In this document: one piece after another, positions 7,901 to 14,471 of the stretch
How the letters are laid out: every line of letters begins with the position of its first letter
Position numbering within the stretch: position 1 is the first letter of the stretch
Origin: DASYYE01 sp035946955
GTDB taxonomy: Bacteria; Actinomycetota; Actinomycetes; Streptosporangiales; Streptosporangiaceae
Assembly (NCBI GenBank): GCA_035946955.1
Contig: DASYYE010000065.1
Coordinates: forward strand, 1 to 29,202
Length of the DNA stretch: 29,202 bases
Direction: 5' to 3'
The notes under the pieces: generated by a model
Seen by the model: only the letters and a program-made list of their open reading frames with translations
Told to the model about the DNA's origin: nothing
Databases searched by the model: none
Made by a program: the position numbers and the translations under genes

Positions 7901-9510
7901 ACTCGGGCGAGCGATTCCAGGGCGGATGCCGCCTGGTAGAGCCGGTCGTCCAGCGGCCCGCGTTCGGTCACGCCACGCCAGCCGAACGCCTGTCCCTGGG
8001 TGGCTGGCCGCCAGCAGGCCGCCAGGTCGGCCGCGGCGCGGCGGGCCTCGTGGAGCACCCCCACTGTCAGGTTGGCGGGGGCCAGGCCGGTCGCGGGAGC
8101 GGCCGGGACCTCGTGCTTGCTGGCGGTCATCATCAGCACGTCATGCAGCGAGTACCCGAGTGGGTTCCGTACCCGGTTCATGGCCTGTGCGTACGCGTCG
8201 AGGTGGGCCCGCCGCATCTGCGGCCCGCTGTTCTCCGCTGGCGGTACTTCGCCGGCCGCGGTGCGCGCCCTGTCCAGTGCCTTGTCGAGCGACGCGGCCA
8301 CGGCGGCGCGGGTCGCCTTGTGCGAGTGCAGCTCCAGCAGGCAGTCATCGAGCCCGGCGTCGGCCAGCCTGCTGGCGACCACGTCGAGCGCGGCGGCCTT
8401 CTCCGAGACGAACAGCGTGGTCTTGCCCGCGCGGAGCAGGGCGCCGATCATGTTCGCGATCGTCTGGCTCTTCCCCGTACCGGGCGGGCCGTCGATCGTG
8501 AACGAGCGGCCTGCGAGCGCGGCGGTGATGCAGGCCCGCTGCGTGGAGTCCGCCGCCAGGACCAGCGCGGGGGCCTCACGGGCCGGGCTGGCCCCGGCCC
8601 CGTTCCCGGCGATGTCGGCGTCGGGGTGCCCAGCCCGCCTGAGCAGGCCGGCGGTCAGTGCCCGCACCGCTGGGTGCGCCGCGACCTGGTCCTCGTGGTC
8701 GAGCAGGTCACGGTACATCGCTTCCTTCATGGCCGGGAAGCACGAGAGGGCGAGGCTTTCGCTGACCGGCCAGTCATCCCTGGTGGCGACCGCGGCACGG
8801 ACCGCGTCCAGCAAGCCGTTCAGCTTGATCTCCGCCGGGTCTTCCACCTGGGGGAGCGTGATCCGGTGGTGGGCCAGGCTGAGGGTGAGGGCCGGGTTCA
8901 TGATGGGGTCGCCGTCGGCCGGCTCCAGCATGGGCGGTTGCCGTGGCTCGGTGGCCACCAGGCGTACGGGCACCAGCAGCAGCGGGCTGCGGTAGCGGGT
9001 CTGGTCCCCGTCGGTCCACGTCAACGTGCCGAACGTCAGGTACAGGACGGGCAGGCCCCGCTCCAGGTACTGCTGGTTCGAGTGCGACATGAGCGCCCGG
9101 AGCGCGGTATCGAGGTCGTCCGGGTCCATGTTCGTGTCGAGGATGTAGGGAGCGGGTGGCGGGATCGCGCCCGGCGTGGCTGGCCGTTCGCTGCCGTCCG
9201 CTTCGCCGTCACCGGCTCCGTCCGCTAGCTGGGCCTGAGGCCCGGCGCCTGGCTCAGCCTCGGCTGGCCAGGGCTTCAGCGACCGGAACGCGAAGCTGCC
9301 CCCTCGTGCCAGGCGGGCGAGGACATCGGCCGGAGCTGGGCGGGACACCTCGACCAGGTCCGCCATGCCGGGCGCGTAGTTCAAGAGCGGGTTGGCCGTT
9401 GTGAAGTCGACGAGACTGATCCGCAAGCTGCCGATCACAGAGTGGATTAGTCGTTCCCGGTCTGCCGAGGACCGGCCACCACCATCGTCCAGCACGCCCC
9501 GCCTCTCCAT
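4972..9510 (-). CDS. DUF4011-type superfamily 1 helicase without C-terminal nuclease
   Basis: The protein has 1512 residues. Residues 20 to about 300 match the DUF4011 region (SLVDFTTANPLLNY near residue 32; SPLLLVPVRL). Walker A GPPGTGKSQT is near residue 340. A long helical insertion follows. The second half has the Walker B box VDEAS near 1232 followed by GDQKQLPP, then HYRSRHESL near 1310, and CRLNVAVTRAR near 1468. These are motifs I, II, III, IV and VI of an SF1 helicase (AAA_11/AAA_12). Related proteins usually continue with a Vsr/MTES-type endonuclease and DUF3320; here the chain stops right after HLRRYLSYA. Proteins of this type occur in phage-defence islands. ATG 9510 has a weak ribosome site; GTG 9495 behind GGAGAGGCGG is an alternative start. 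Confidence 0.85.
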   Translation of the reverse strand: MERRGVLDDGGGRSSADRERLIHSVIGSLRISLVDFTTANPLLNYAPGMADLVEVSRPAPADVLARLARGGSFAFRSLKPWPAEAEPGAGPQAQLADGAGDGEADGSERPATPGAIPPPAPYILDTNMDPDDLDTALRALMSHSNQQYLERGLPVLYLTFGTLTWTDGDQTRYRSPLLLVPVRLVATEPRQPPMLEPADGDPIMNPALTLSLAHHRITLPQVEDPAEIKLNGLLDAVRAAVATRDDWPVSESLALSCFPAMKEAMYRDLLDHEDQVAAHPAVRALTAGLLRRAGHPDADIAGNGAGASPAREAPALVLAADSTQRACITAALAGRSFTIDGPPGTGKSQTIANMIGALLRAGKTTLFVSEKAAALDVVASRLADAGLDDCLLELHSHKATRAAVAASLDKALDRARTAAGEVPPAENSGPQMRRAHLDAYAQAMNRVRNPLGYSLHDVLMMTASKHEVPAAPATGLAPANLTVGVLHEARRAAADLAACWRPATQGQAFGWRGVTERGPLDDRLYQAASALESLARVARPNQLLADATGLTRPSDAPALTRLLDHLLSWPEGLPDEWLTSETFDVLDVAVAQLVVTLTAITERESQASEAAGVDWPAIPRPDTLPVVDMGALTTLDPACPDLSHMTESQINGLAQQFSAAADRLDDWHNALARLAGSLGLHSPETFTDANDLLSLARLAAESDRPERAWLSVAGYRAASNAAQIIYDAHRTLAQAEAEASAYFTPDALRLNVGGLAQRFANDYRGLGKLSGEYRADRKTVAAFTRPGVGEERALQHLGLAAAWQYAAQALDVAEVSHAALLGPHYAGRATDFARLGRALSTAATALRCARGQGLSRAADYICVDTAPNPGMASVAEEFRRELSAWQSGHAPSPTALPPELLNGAVTAAIRWLRAHLDPLHTASEVTRTVSRAVGRQLTVGQAHHLMSLREAAEEANAQLAARDAVFREHFGRQYAGAATNFRALRDGVEWARQLRVMITGGLAPLTPDYLNAAESAVPTERLPEAARAWREACAALLSAFSPDRRTELAAELDDYEGGNRLLEALFNDTSGRDEWHAYQAARGQLAALGLDPVVDFCVGEQMAAALVPDVVERALLQEWADHQIRTDPFLTPLRMVGPDELAAEWQRLDSLLMSAAAEDVRDACQARHPSGDAGEAAVSQLQAALRKRMPVRELLAHFRGVAQAAKPCVLANPLGVSQHLPASMAFDVVIVDEASLLSPADALSCMYRGDALVLAGDQKQLPPARLGCRGGSVDSRVPAARAGGTSDVASVFDLVKESGVFGDLGLRWHYRSRHESLIAFSNAMYYQDRLVPLPTGGPEAGLALLYGKGVCRRGTRRDNPDEAARVAQRVIHHFDTRPDLSLGVVAFGQAQVDAIEAALGKAREQRPELDRFFTTDRLRGFFVKDVESVQGDERDVVVVSIGYGPDERGEVDLDFGPLSQEGGWCRLNVAVTRARYRTEVLSSICAEDIPEQVTADGLRHLRRYLSYAAQPR

Positions 9511-9676
9511 TCGTGCCGACTAGATCAGGGCATGGCGGCTACGCTCCCCGCCGCATACCTGGCTGCGCAGGCAATGCCGGTTGGGCCGACCTTGCGGACT
9601 CTAGGTGCCAGATCAGGCCAATCGTAGTCCTGCCGGAACCCCTGAGACCCGTCCCTGCCATAGGTAACTTGAGCAG

Positions 9677-9802
9677 ATGGTCCCGGTCAGCTTCCATGAC
9701 TTCTTCGGCGGCTGCGCATCCGTCGCTGGTGCGCTCATCGGGCTGCTCTTCGTAGCCCTCTCAGTATCCCCGGAGAAACTCACTGGCGAGGACGCCCCGT
9801 AG
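9677..9802 (+). pseudogene. N-terminal stub of an actinobacterial membrane protein
   Basis: A 41-codon frame starts at ATG 9677 and stops at TAG 9800. It reads FFGGCASVAGALIGLLFVA then LSVSPEKLTGE. From memory this matches the N-terminus of a common actinobacterial membrane family that continues for 100-150 more residues after a block like SVSPE. No continuation is visible in any frame after 9802, where the next gene's 3' end begins 22 bases later. I read this as the remnant of a gene cut by deletion or rearrangement. The rest of 9511-9823 shows nothing else recognisable. Confidence 0.6.
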
Positions 9803-9823
9803 ACCGCCCGGCCCGCCGCGACG

Positions 9824-10804
9824 CTAGGGCGCTGAGTCCTTTTCGTCCCATGACCAGCGGAACCCGACGACGGTCTTCTCCACCGACCTGAGGTAGCGGT
9901 GCACCTCGTGCTGGGCGCCCAGTGGGGCCGGCTCATACTCGATGATGTCCCCGTCCACGCCGTCCCAGACGGCCCACCAGACCCGTGCGGGCAGCGTGTC
10001 CGGATGGAACTCCACGCGTATGTCGACGTTCTCCAGCCTGCGCATGACCGCGCGGCGGAACTCCCGCTCATGCGGGTCCAGGTTCCCTGGGTAACGGTAG
10101 GTGGTGACGTACTCGAGGCTGGCCGTCTCCCCGGCGGAGAGTTCCTTGGCGAGTGGGATCGATATGGCCCACATGCCCTCGCTCACCGGGATGAGCTCAC
10201 CCGAGACGTCGCCGCACCCCTGACCGACCTCCAGCGTCAGCGCGTTCGTGTCGTAGATGTAGGGGATGGCGTCGAGGCCATCGACGATCGCCTCGACGAC
10301 CTGGATCGTCCGGGTCCGGGCTACCCGGCCGTCGGGCGCGAGGTTGACGTGGTCGTGCAGGGACAGGGTCTGGTGGCGGCGCGGGCCAAAGGCTGAACGG
10401 ACTTCTTCCTGGGTCGTTTCTTCCATGGCCCGTGGGCCGGACAGGACGCTGACCCTCCCCGAGCCCTCCCAGAGACGCCACAGCCTGTCCGCCTCCGAAT
10501 CGGTGATCCCGAAGGCGCTGATGAACAAGTTGAGGGTCTGGCGGCTGAGCAGCATGCCAGACAGGGCTCGCGCCACCGTGTCCTTGAGCTGACGTGGCAG
10601 GACGTCTTCGTCGGAGGCCACTCGCGGGTAGCTCCACAGGCGGCGGGCGAGCACCTCGGCCACGGCGAGTTGCGTGATCTCACCTGACCGGGCGCGCACT
10701 ACATGCTGTTCCCAGAGCCGTCGGTAGGGGCCCGGCTGAGCCAGTAACTCATGTAGGTACCTGGCGGCCGCGCGACGGCCGGCCATGGGCGGGGACCCAG
10801 GCAT
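9824..10804 (-). CDS. Hypothetical protein with N-terminal helical HTH-like domain
   Basis: The protein has 326 residues and starts at ATG 10804 with AAGGA about a dozen bases upstream. Residues 10-125 are helical; the segment LLSRQTLNLFISAFGITDSEADRLWRLW resembles a helix-turn-helix-like module found at the front of many actinobacterial proteins of unknown function. Residues 140-326 are predominantly beta, with HDHVNLAPDGRVARTRTIQVVEAI and a Trp-rich C-terminus. There are no signal peptide, membrane helices or catalytic motifs that I recognise. It stands alone between a gene remnant and a broken gene. Function is unknown; a regulator or ligand-sensing protein is possible but unproven. Confidence 0.7.
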   Translation of the reverse strand: MPGSPPMAGRRAAARYLHELLAQPGPYRRLWEQHVVRARSGEITQLAVAEVLARRLWSYPRVASDEDVLPRQLKDTVARALSGMLLSRQTLNLFISAFGITDSEADRLWRLWEGSGRVSVLSGPRAMEETTQEEVRSAFGPRRHQTLSLHDHVNLAPDGRVARTRTIQVVEAIVDGLDAIPYIYDTNALTLEVGQGCGDVSGELIPVSEGMWAISIPLAKELSAGETASLEYVTTYRYPGNLDPHEREFRRAVMRRLENVDIRVEFHPDTLPARVWWAVWDGVDGDIIEYEPAPLGAQHEVHRYLRSVEKTVVGFRWSWDEKDSAP

Positions 10805-10820
10805 GTAAACAGTCCTTACA
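10804..10820. promoter_or_regulatory. Inverted repeat overlapping the start of the hypothetical gene
   Basis: TGTAA (10804-10808) and TTACA (10816-10820) form a perfect 5-bp inverted repeat with a 7-bp spacer, touching the ATG of the minus-strand gene. It lies in an AT-rich promoter-like stretch (10804-10860). It could be an operator, perhaps for autoregulation by the HTH-like protein. The repeat is short, so chance is not excluded. Confidence 0.3.
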
Positions 10821-10881
10821 CGCTGCGAAATAACTGCGACATCTACCAGATACTTTACGGGTCAGGTCCGAGGGAGGGGAC

Positions 10882-10905
10882 GGCCCGCCGCTTCGGCGGC
10901 GGGCC
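10882..10905. terminator. Perfect 10-bp hairpin with TTCG loop
   Basis: GGCCCGCCGC (10882-10891), TTCG, GCGGCGGGCC (10896-10905) pair without mismatch. It lies between the 5' end of the hypothetical gene and the 3' end of the broken DUF1330-like gene, both on the minus strand. It should stop minus-strand transcription from the latter; a T-tract is missing, as is common in high-GC actinobacteria. Confidence 0.6.
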
Positions 10906-10967
10906 GGGATCTAATTTGGCATTGCCGCAGTCTGGTGGCTGTTGCAAAGCCCGCAGGGGAGGGAAAC

Positions 10968-10992
10968 GGCTACTCCGTCACTGGGAGTAGCC
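10968..10992. terminator. 9-bp inverted repeat over the end of the DUF1330-like gene
   Basis: GGCTACTCC (10968-10976) and GGAGTAGCC (10984-10992) form a perfect stem with a 7-base loop. It covers the original stop codon of the minus-strand gene, so it is probably part of that gene's termination signal, followed about 60 bases on by the larger hairpin. Confidence 0.4.
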
Positions 10993-11374
10993 GTGCGTCT
11001 GACAGTGCCGCGGTGCGGTGGCCAGCCCCGGCCAGGTACTCCGTGTTCGATGCGAACTCGAAGAAGGCGCTGACGCTGGCCTGCCTGACGAGCATGACCA
11101 GGTCCCACTACTCGTCAGCCGGCCCCACAAAGAAGTGCCCGCCCGTCCCGAGGAACTGGACCGAGCCGCCGCTCGCCGTAAGGAACGGCATCGTGTGGCG
11201 GAGGTAGCTCTCGTACGCGACGCGGCCGGGCACAGGTTCCGGCGGGGCGAGATGGGGGAATGCCGAGTAGTCCGCGACCTCGCGGAACCGCAGCATGTTC
11301 AGCATCGTGACCGGGCCCTCGATGCCACGTTCGATGAGCAGCCGGGCGTTCTCCTCACCGGGGTCGAGGTACAC
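10970..11374 (-). pseudogene. DUF1330-like gene interrupted by one in-frame TAG
   Basis: The frame starts at GTG 11374 (YLDPGEENARLLIERG) and gives 88 residues to an amber codon at 11108-11110. After the TAG the same frame stays open for 45 further residues, beginning WDLVMLVRQASVSAFFEF, to a second TAG at 10970. Both halves fit a DUF1330-like ferredoxin-fold protein, whose C-terminal half is normally required for the fold. A single C-to-T change (CAG to TAG) explains the break. The reading frame is otherwise undamaged, so this is a recent nonsense mutation, a sequencing error or a readthrough case. Family assignment is from pattern memory. Confidence 0.65.
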
Positions 11375-11442
11375 AGGCGGAACGTATCAGCAGCCTCCCG
11401 GGCCGTGGCCCTGCTGCCGGTAACTTTCGTCCCAAGGCCTCG

Positions 11443-11856
11443 TCAGCCGGCCGGCTCTGCGGCTCGGCGCACGAAGCGTTCCCTGTCCACCAGCACGCGC
11501 TCCATCGTCCCGGCGCCGACGACCACCTCGTCGTCTGCGGCCCCGGCGGGCTGCTGCTGCCTCGCGATGAACCGGAACGCCAGCCGCCGTTCGTCCACCT
11601 CGGTCAGTTCGGCCTCCACGACGACCTCGGCCCCGACCGGGCTGGCCCGGGTGTGCTCCAGCACGGCTGACGTGCCTACCGAGGTCATCCCCGGCGCCAG
11701 CCCAGGCGTGACTGCCGCGACCGCCGCCGCTTCGGCCAGCGCAAGCAACCGCGGCGTGGCCAGTACGGGCACATCACCGCTTCCCACCGCCATCGCGGTG
11801 TCAGCGTCGGCCACCACGATCCTTACCCACGAACGCACACCAGCCGCCAATTCCAC
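11443..11856 (-). CDS. FlK-like hotdog thioesterase
   Basis: The protein has 137 residues of a single hotdog fold. The pattern PVLATPRLLALAEAAA, then TSVGTSAVLEHTRASPVG, then AELTEVDERRLAFRF matches the fluoroacetyl-CoA thioesterase (FlK) group. The FlK catalytic triad Thr42/Glu50/His76 corresponds to Thr34/Glu42/His68 here with exactly the same spacing. The family hydrolyses small acyl-CoA thioesters; most members do not act on fluoroacetyl-CoA, so I infer only a housekeeping acyl-CoA hydrolase. The start at ATG 11856 lacks a strong ribosome site. It is separated by 68 bases from the broken DUF1330-like gene on the same strand. Confidence 0.8.
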   Translation of the reverse strand: MELAAGVRSWVRIVVADADTAMAVGSGDVPVLATPRLLALAEAAAVAAVTPGLAPGMTSVGTSAVLEHTRASPVGAEVVVEAELTEVDERRLAFRFIARQQQPAGAADDEVVVGAGTMERVLVDRERFVRRAAEPAG

Positions 11857-11909
11857 CCCCGAACCCTAGCTGGCGCCAAGTGCCGGCCACTACCCCCAAT
11901 CATCTGCCC

Positions 11910-11953
11910 GCCGGCTCCCTGGCCCGTGCCTGCCGGCTCCCTGGCCCGTGCCT
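11910..11953. repeat. Perfect tandem duplication of a 22-bp unit
   Basis: The unit beginning GCCGGCTCCCTGGCCC is present at 11910-11931 and again, identically, at 11932-11953. It lies in the 238-base gap between the thioesterase start and the broken DUF222 gene. The rest of that gap includes an AT-rich patch (11995-12030) that may hold the promoter of the broken gene. Confidence 0.85.
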
Positions 11954-12094
11954 GGTGCCCCTGACCTGCAGTGTCGGTTTTGTCGCTGGCTCGCGATATC
12001 TTTCAAACTAGATTTCGATACCAAACAACCTGCGTGGCGGGCTCACCCAGCCCAGGCGCGGCGGGGTGCGGGGCCGAGCCGGTGAGGAGGTGGG

Positions 12095-12760
12095 GTGCTG
12101 GTGGGTGGTGCGAAGCAGGTGGCCAGCGCGTCGCAGGCGCTGGACATGCTCACCACCGCACTGGGCTACCTGGCCTGCGTCGATGCAGCCTCGCTGCCGA
12201 CCGCCACCCAGGCGGAGTTGCTCAAGGGGCTGGAACAGGCCGAGTCACGGCATACGGGGCCCATTCTCAGGTGCTGAGGGCCTTCTCCGCGCAGGGGGGC
12301 CCAGAAGGCCTGCGCGCGGTCGCGCAGCGCCACCATGACACGCTGGAGGACGCGTGTACGAGGGTTATCGCAGCCGGGATGGCGGAGCCGGGCAACGTCC
12401 ACCATCAGAGTCAGTTCGTCTGGCACGCCAAACTCAGCGATAAGTCCGGTGAGGGCTTCCCGCAGGCCGGCGACGGCAGTCGCCGGGCTGTCACCCTCTC
12501 CGCTGGCTCCCACCCCGGGGCGTAGCTGAGCGTGAGCGCACCATACGCCGTCTTCGTCCTGCTCGACTGTGCAAGAAACATGCACGGCCCTAGTCATCGC
12601 ACCTGCCCAACCTGGTACCGCTCTGCCGGTTCCACCACTTGGTCGCCGTCCACGACTGGGGCTGGCAACTCACCCTGCACCCCGACGGCACCACCACTGC
12701 CATCAGCCCCCAAGGACGCACCATCCACAGTCACAGCACCCACCCAGGCCGCATGACGAG
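12095..12760 (+). pseudogene. Broken DUF222/HNH endonuclease gene with an antisense gene in its middle
   Basis: The start is intact: AGGAGG at 12085 and GTG 12095. The first block reads ALDMLTTALGYLACVDAASL and then KGLEQAESRHT, typical of the DUF222 N-terminus. Near 12257 one base is missing: restoring a C gives T-A-A-H and continues in the next frame as AHSQVLRAFSAQGG. That frame then shows LRAVAQRHHDTLEDACTRV, another DUF222 block, to about 12390. From 12600 to 12760 a third block, HLPNLVPLCRFHHLVAVHDW followed by LTLHPDGTTTAISP, is the HNH-end of the same family. The middle (12391-12597) holds a HicB-like gene in the opposite direction. Intact DUF222 proteins are multicopy actinobacterial HNH proteins, often 400-600 residues. 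Confidence 0.7.
12166..12597 (-). CDS. HicB-like antitoxin-type protein with run-on C-terminus
   Basis: The frame opens at ATG 12597. Residues 1-69 (VSCTVEQDEDGVWCAHAQ, then EGDSPATAVAGLREALTGL) match the HicB/UPF0150 fold, which includes an acidic E-D-G-x-W turn. HicB proteins usually pair with the HicA toxin and repress their operon; no HicA gene is adjacent here. From about residue 70 (12390 and below) the frame runs antisense through the remains of the DUF222 gene, so the last 74 residues are probably not native. The natural end may have been lost at the junction. It could instead be a solitary HicB-like protein, which are common in actinobacteria. Confidence 0.5.
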   Translation of the reverse strand: MTRAVHVSCTVEQDEDGVWCAHAQLRPGVGASGEGDSPATAVAGLREALTGLIAEFGVPDELTLMVDVARLRHPGCDNPRTRVLQRVMVALRDRAQAFWAPLRGEGPQHLRMGPVCRDSACSSPLSNSAWVAVGSEAASTQAR

Positions 12761-12858
12761 CCCGGGCGCCCAGCCTGGCTACATCGTCGACTGCCGCAGG
12801 TCAGCGGTCAGCGCAACCGAGCCCCGGCCCGGCATCAATGCGACCTGTTCGGTCTGCG

Positions 12859-13275
12859 TCAGCAGTGCGCCGACTGGGACCAGTGCCAGTGGGGACACCG
12901 CGCATGCGGGCGGTAACGCGGCCCATGCGAGGGTCGGGTGTTCGCCTGAATTGCGACGCTGACCAGCAGCACCAGCAACCGCACATCGCTGTCGCATTCG
13001 AGCCGCAACCGGATCCAGTTGCTGCCCGGGCTAAAGTGCACCTGGTCGCTGTCAGCCAGTGCCGTGCTCAGCCGCTCGATTACCGGCCAGGTCAAATGGA
13101 GTTCTGCTTCGTCAGATCGGTGCAGGTGGATGATCTGGTGGGTGCTGACCGCCAGCCCCATGCCCGCCCCACAGTCGGCCTGGCACACCTTCAGGGCGGG
13201 CCACTCACTCAACTGCCCGAGGGCTCGGTCAGCGAAAGACGGTCTGCTCGCGAGAATCGAGTCCACACCCCTCAT
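12859..13275 (-). CDS. Luciferase-domain (DUF5519-like) small protein
   Basis: The protein has up to 138 residues from ATG 13275; GTG 13266 is an alternative. The central part, STHQIIHLHRSDEAELHLTW, then LADSDQVHFSPGSNWIRLRL and a D-V-R-LLVLL block, follows the pattern of the actinobacterial luciferase-domain family: H-x-H, then a helix, then H-x-x-P-x-S-x-W, then D-V. Members are 90-120 residues long and of unknown role despite the name. The last 35 residues after SVAIQAN look like run-on. The gene abuts the broken DUF222 locus. The family match is from memory and moderate. Confidence 0.5.
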   Translation of the reverse strand: MRGVDSILASRPSFADRALGQLSEWPALKVCQADCGAGMGLAVSTHQIIHLHRSDEAELHLTWPVIERLSTALADSDQVHFSPGSNWIRLRLECDSDVRLLVLLVSVAIQANTRPSHGPRYRPHARCPHWHWSQSAHC

Positions 13276-13520
13276 GTTTCACCCAATAGTCCCAAAAGGA
13301 AACAGGTGCAGCACTGTTTCAAACGGGATAGTAGGTAATGTCCGGCCTATACCGTAATGCCCCAGATAGCGTCAGGCAATGCACAGACCAAGCGCAAGTC
13401 AAGAGCGTACCCTGGCATGTGCCAGCCGCTGACGAGGACAGCGGCGCCTAGCCGAGCCCAGTCCCCCGGCACCGCAGGCAGGCGGTGTCAGGGGATAGGT
13501 GCTTGACTGGCTGGGTGACT

Positions 13521-14459
13521 ATGACCTCGGACAACAGTGGACGTGTTGCCCTGGTGGCGGGCGCCACACGTGGCGCGGGCCGGGCTATTGCCGTGGAGCT
13601 GGGCCGGGCTGGCTTCTTCGTCTACGCCACCGGCCGCAGCAGCCGTGAGTCGGGGCGGTCAGAGATCGACCGGCCCGAGACCATCGAGGAGACCGGCGAC
13701 CTGATCCGTGACGCGGGCGGCGCGGGCTCTGCTCTCGTCGTGGACCACGAGGATCCCGCGGCGGTGGCGGGACTGGTTGCGGCCATCGAAGAACAGCATG
13801 GCCGTCTCGACGTGCTCGTCAATGACATCTTCGGCGGTGACCGCTATTCGCAGTGGGAGAAACCGCTGTGGGAGCACGACTGGGATGCCGGGCTGCGGAT
13901 GCTCCAGATGGGAGTGCACACCCATCTGATCACCTGCCGGGAGGCCATCCCGCTCATACTGCGTACGGCCGCCACGGGCGGTGGCCAGGGCCTGGTCGTC
14001 GAGGTCACCGACGGCACGTCGCAGGCCAACGCGGACTTCCGGCGCAACGTCGGGTTCTATTACGACCTGGTCAAGGCCACTGTCGAGCGCATCGTGAAGG
14101 GCCTGCACGCCGAACTGGCCGACCTCCCCGTGACGGCGGTCGGTGTGACGCCCGGCTGGCTGCGTTCGGAGAAGATGCTCGAGAACTTCGGCGTCACCGA
14201 AGACACCTGGCGTGACGCCCTGCGCGACGTTCCCGGTTTCGCGATCTCGGAGTCGCCGACGTATATCGGCCGTGGCGTTGCGGCCCTCGGGCGGGCAACC
14301 GACACCGGCCGATGGGCAGGAACGATCGTCTCCGTCCGCCAGCTCGCGGACGCCTATGGCTTCACCGACACCGACGGCAGCAGGCCGGACTGCTGGGGCT
14401 ACCTGGCCGCCTACGGCTGGGAACGCGAGGACGGCGGAGGGGTCGAGGACTTCCGCTGA
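13521..14459 (+). CDS. SDR-family NAD(P)-dependent oxidoreductase
   Basis: I chose ATG 13521 (312 residues) because the nucleotide-binding strand starts eight residues later; GTG 13485 would add 12 residues without homology. Residues 8-23 hold the Rossmann glycine motif AGATRGAGRA (T-G-x3-G-x-G type). The acidic DHED near 75 and the catalytic Y-x3-K (YDLVK) are present, followed by GVTPGWLRSEKM. The long loop around residues 110-150 and the C-terminal extension (YLAAYGWERE) are typical of actinobacterial SDRs annotated only generically. It has no clear operon partner and faces the GH5-like gene tail to tail with a 12-base gap. Substrate is unknown. The 245 bases upstream (13276-13520) show nothing recognisable. 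Confidence 0.85.
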   Translation: MTSDNSGRVALVAGATRGAGRAIAVELGRAGFFVYATGRSSRESGRSEIDRPETIEETGDLIRDAGGAGSALVVDHEDPAAVAGLVAAIEEQHGRLDVLVNDIFGGDRYSQWEKPLWEHDWDAGLRMLQMGVHTHLITCREAIPLILRTAATGGGQGLVVEVTDGTSQANADFRRNVGFYYDLVKATVERIVKGLHAELADLPVTAVGVTPGWLRSEKMLENFGVTEDTWRDALRDVPGFAISESPTYIGRGVAALGRATDTGRWAGTIVSVRQLADAYGFTDTDGSRPDCWGYLAAYGWEREDGGGVEDFR

Positions 14460-14471
14460 TGTGCCCGGAAG

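Noticed and set aside
6844..9228. Long plus-strand open frame of 794 codons opposite the helicase
   Set aside because: It has no recognisable domain, and the opposite strand encodes a full set of helicase motifs.
9513..9755. 80-codon plus-strand frame in the gap after the helicase
   Set aside because: It has no ribosome site or protein-like pattern, while another frame at 9677-9802 carries a recognisable membrane-protein start.
12779..12997. HicA-type toxin gene next to the HicB-like gene
   Set aside because: The minus-strand frame shows no HicA double-stranded-RNA-binding pattern and overlaps the end of the luciferase-domain gene.
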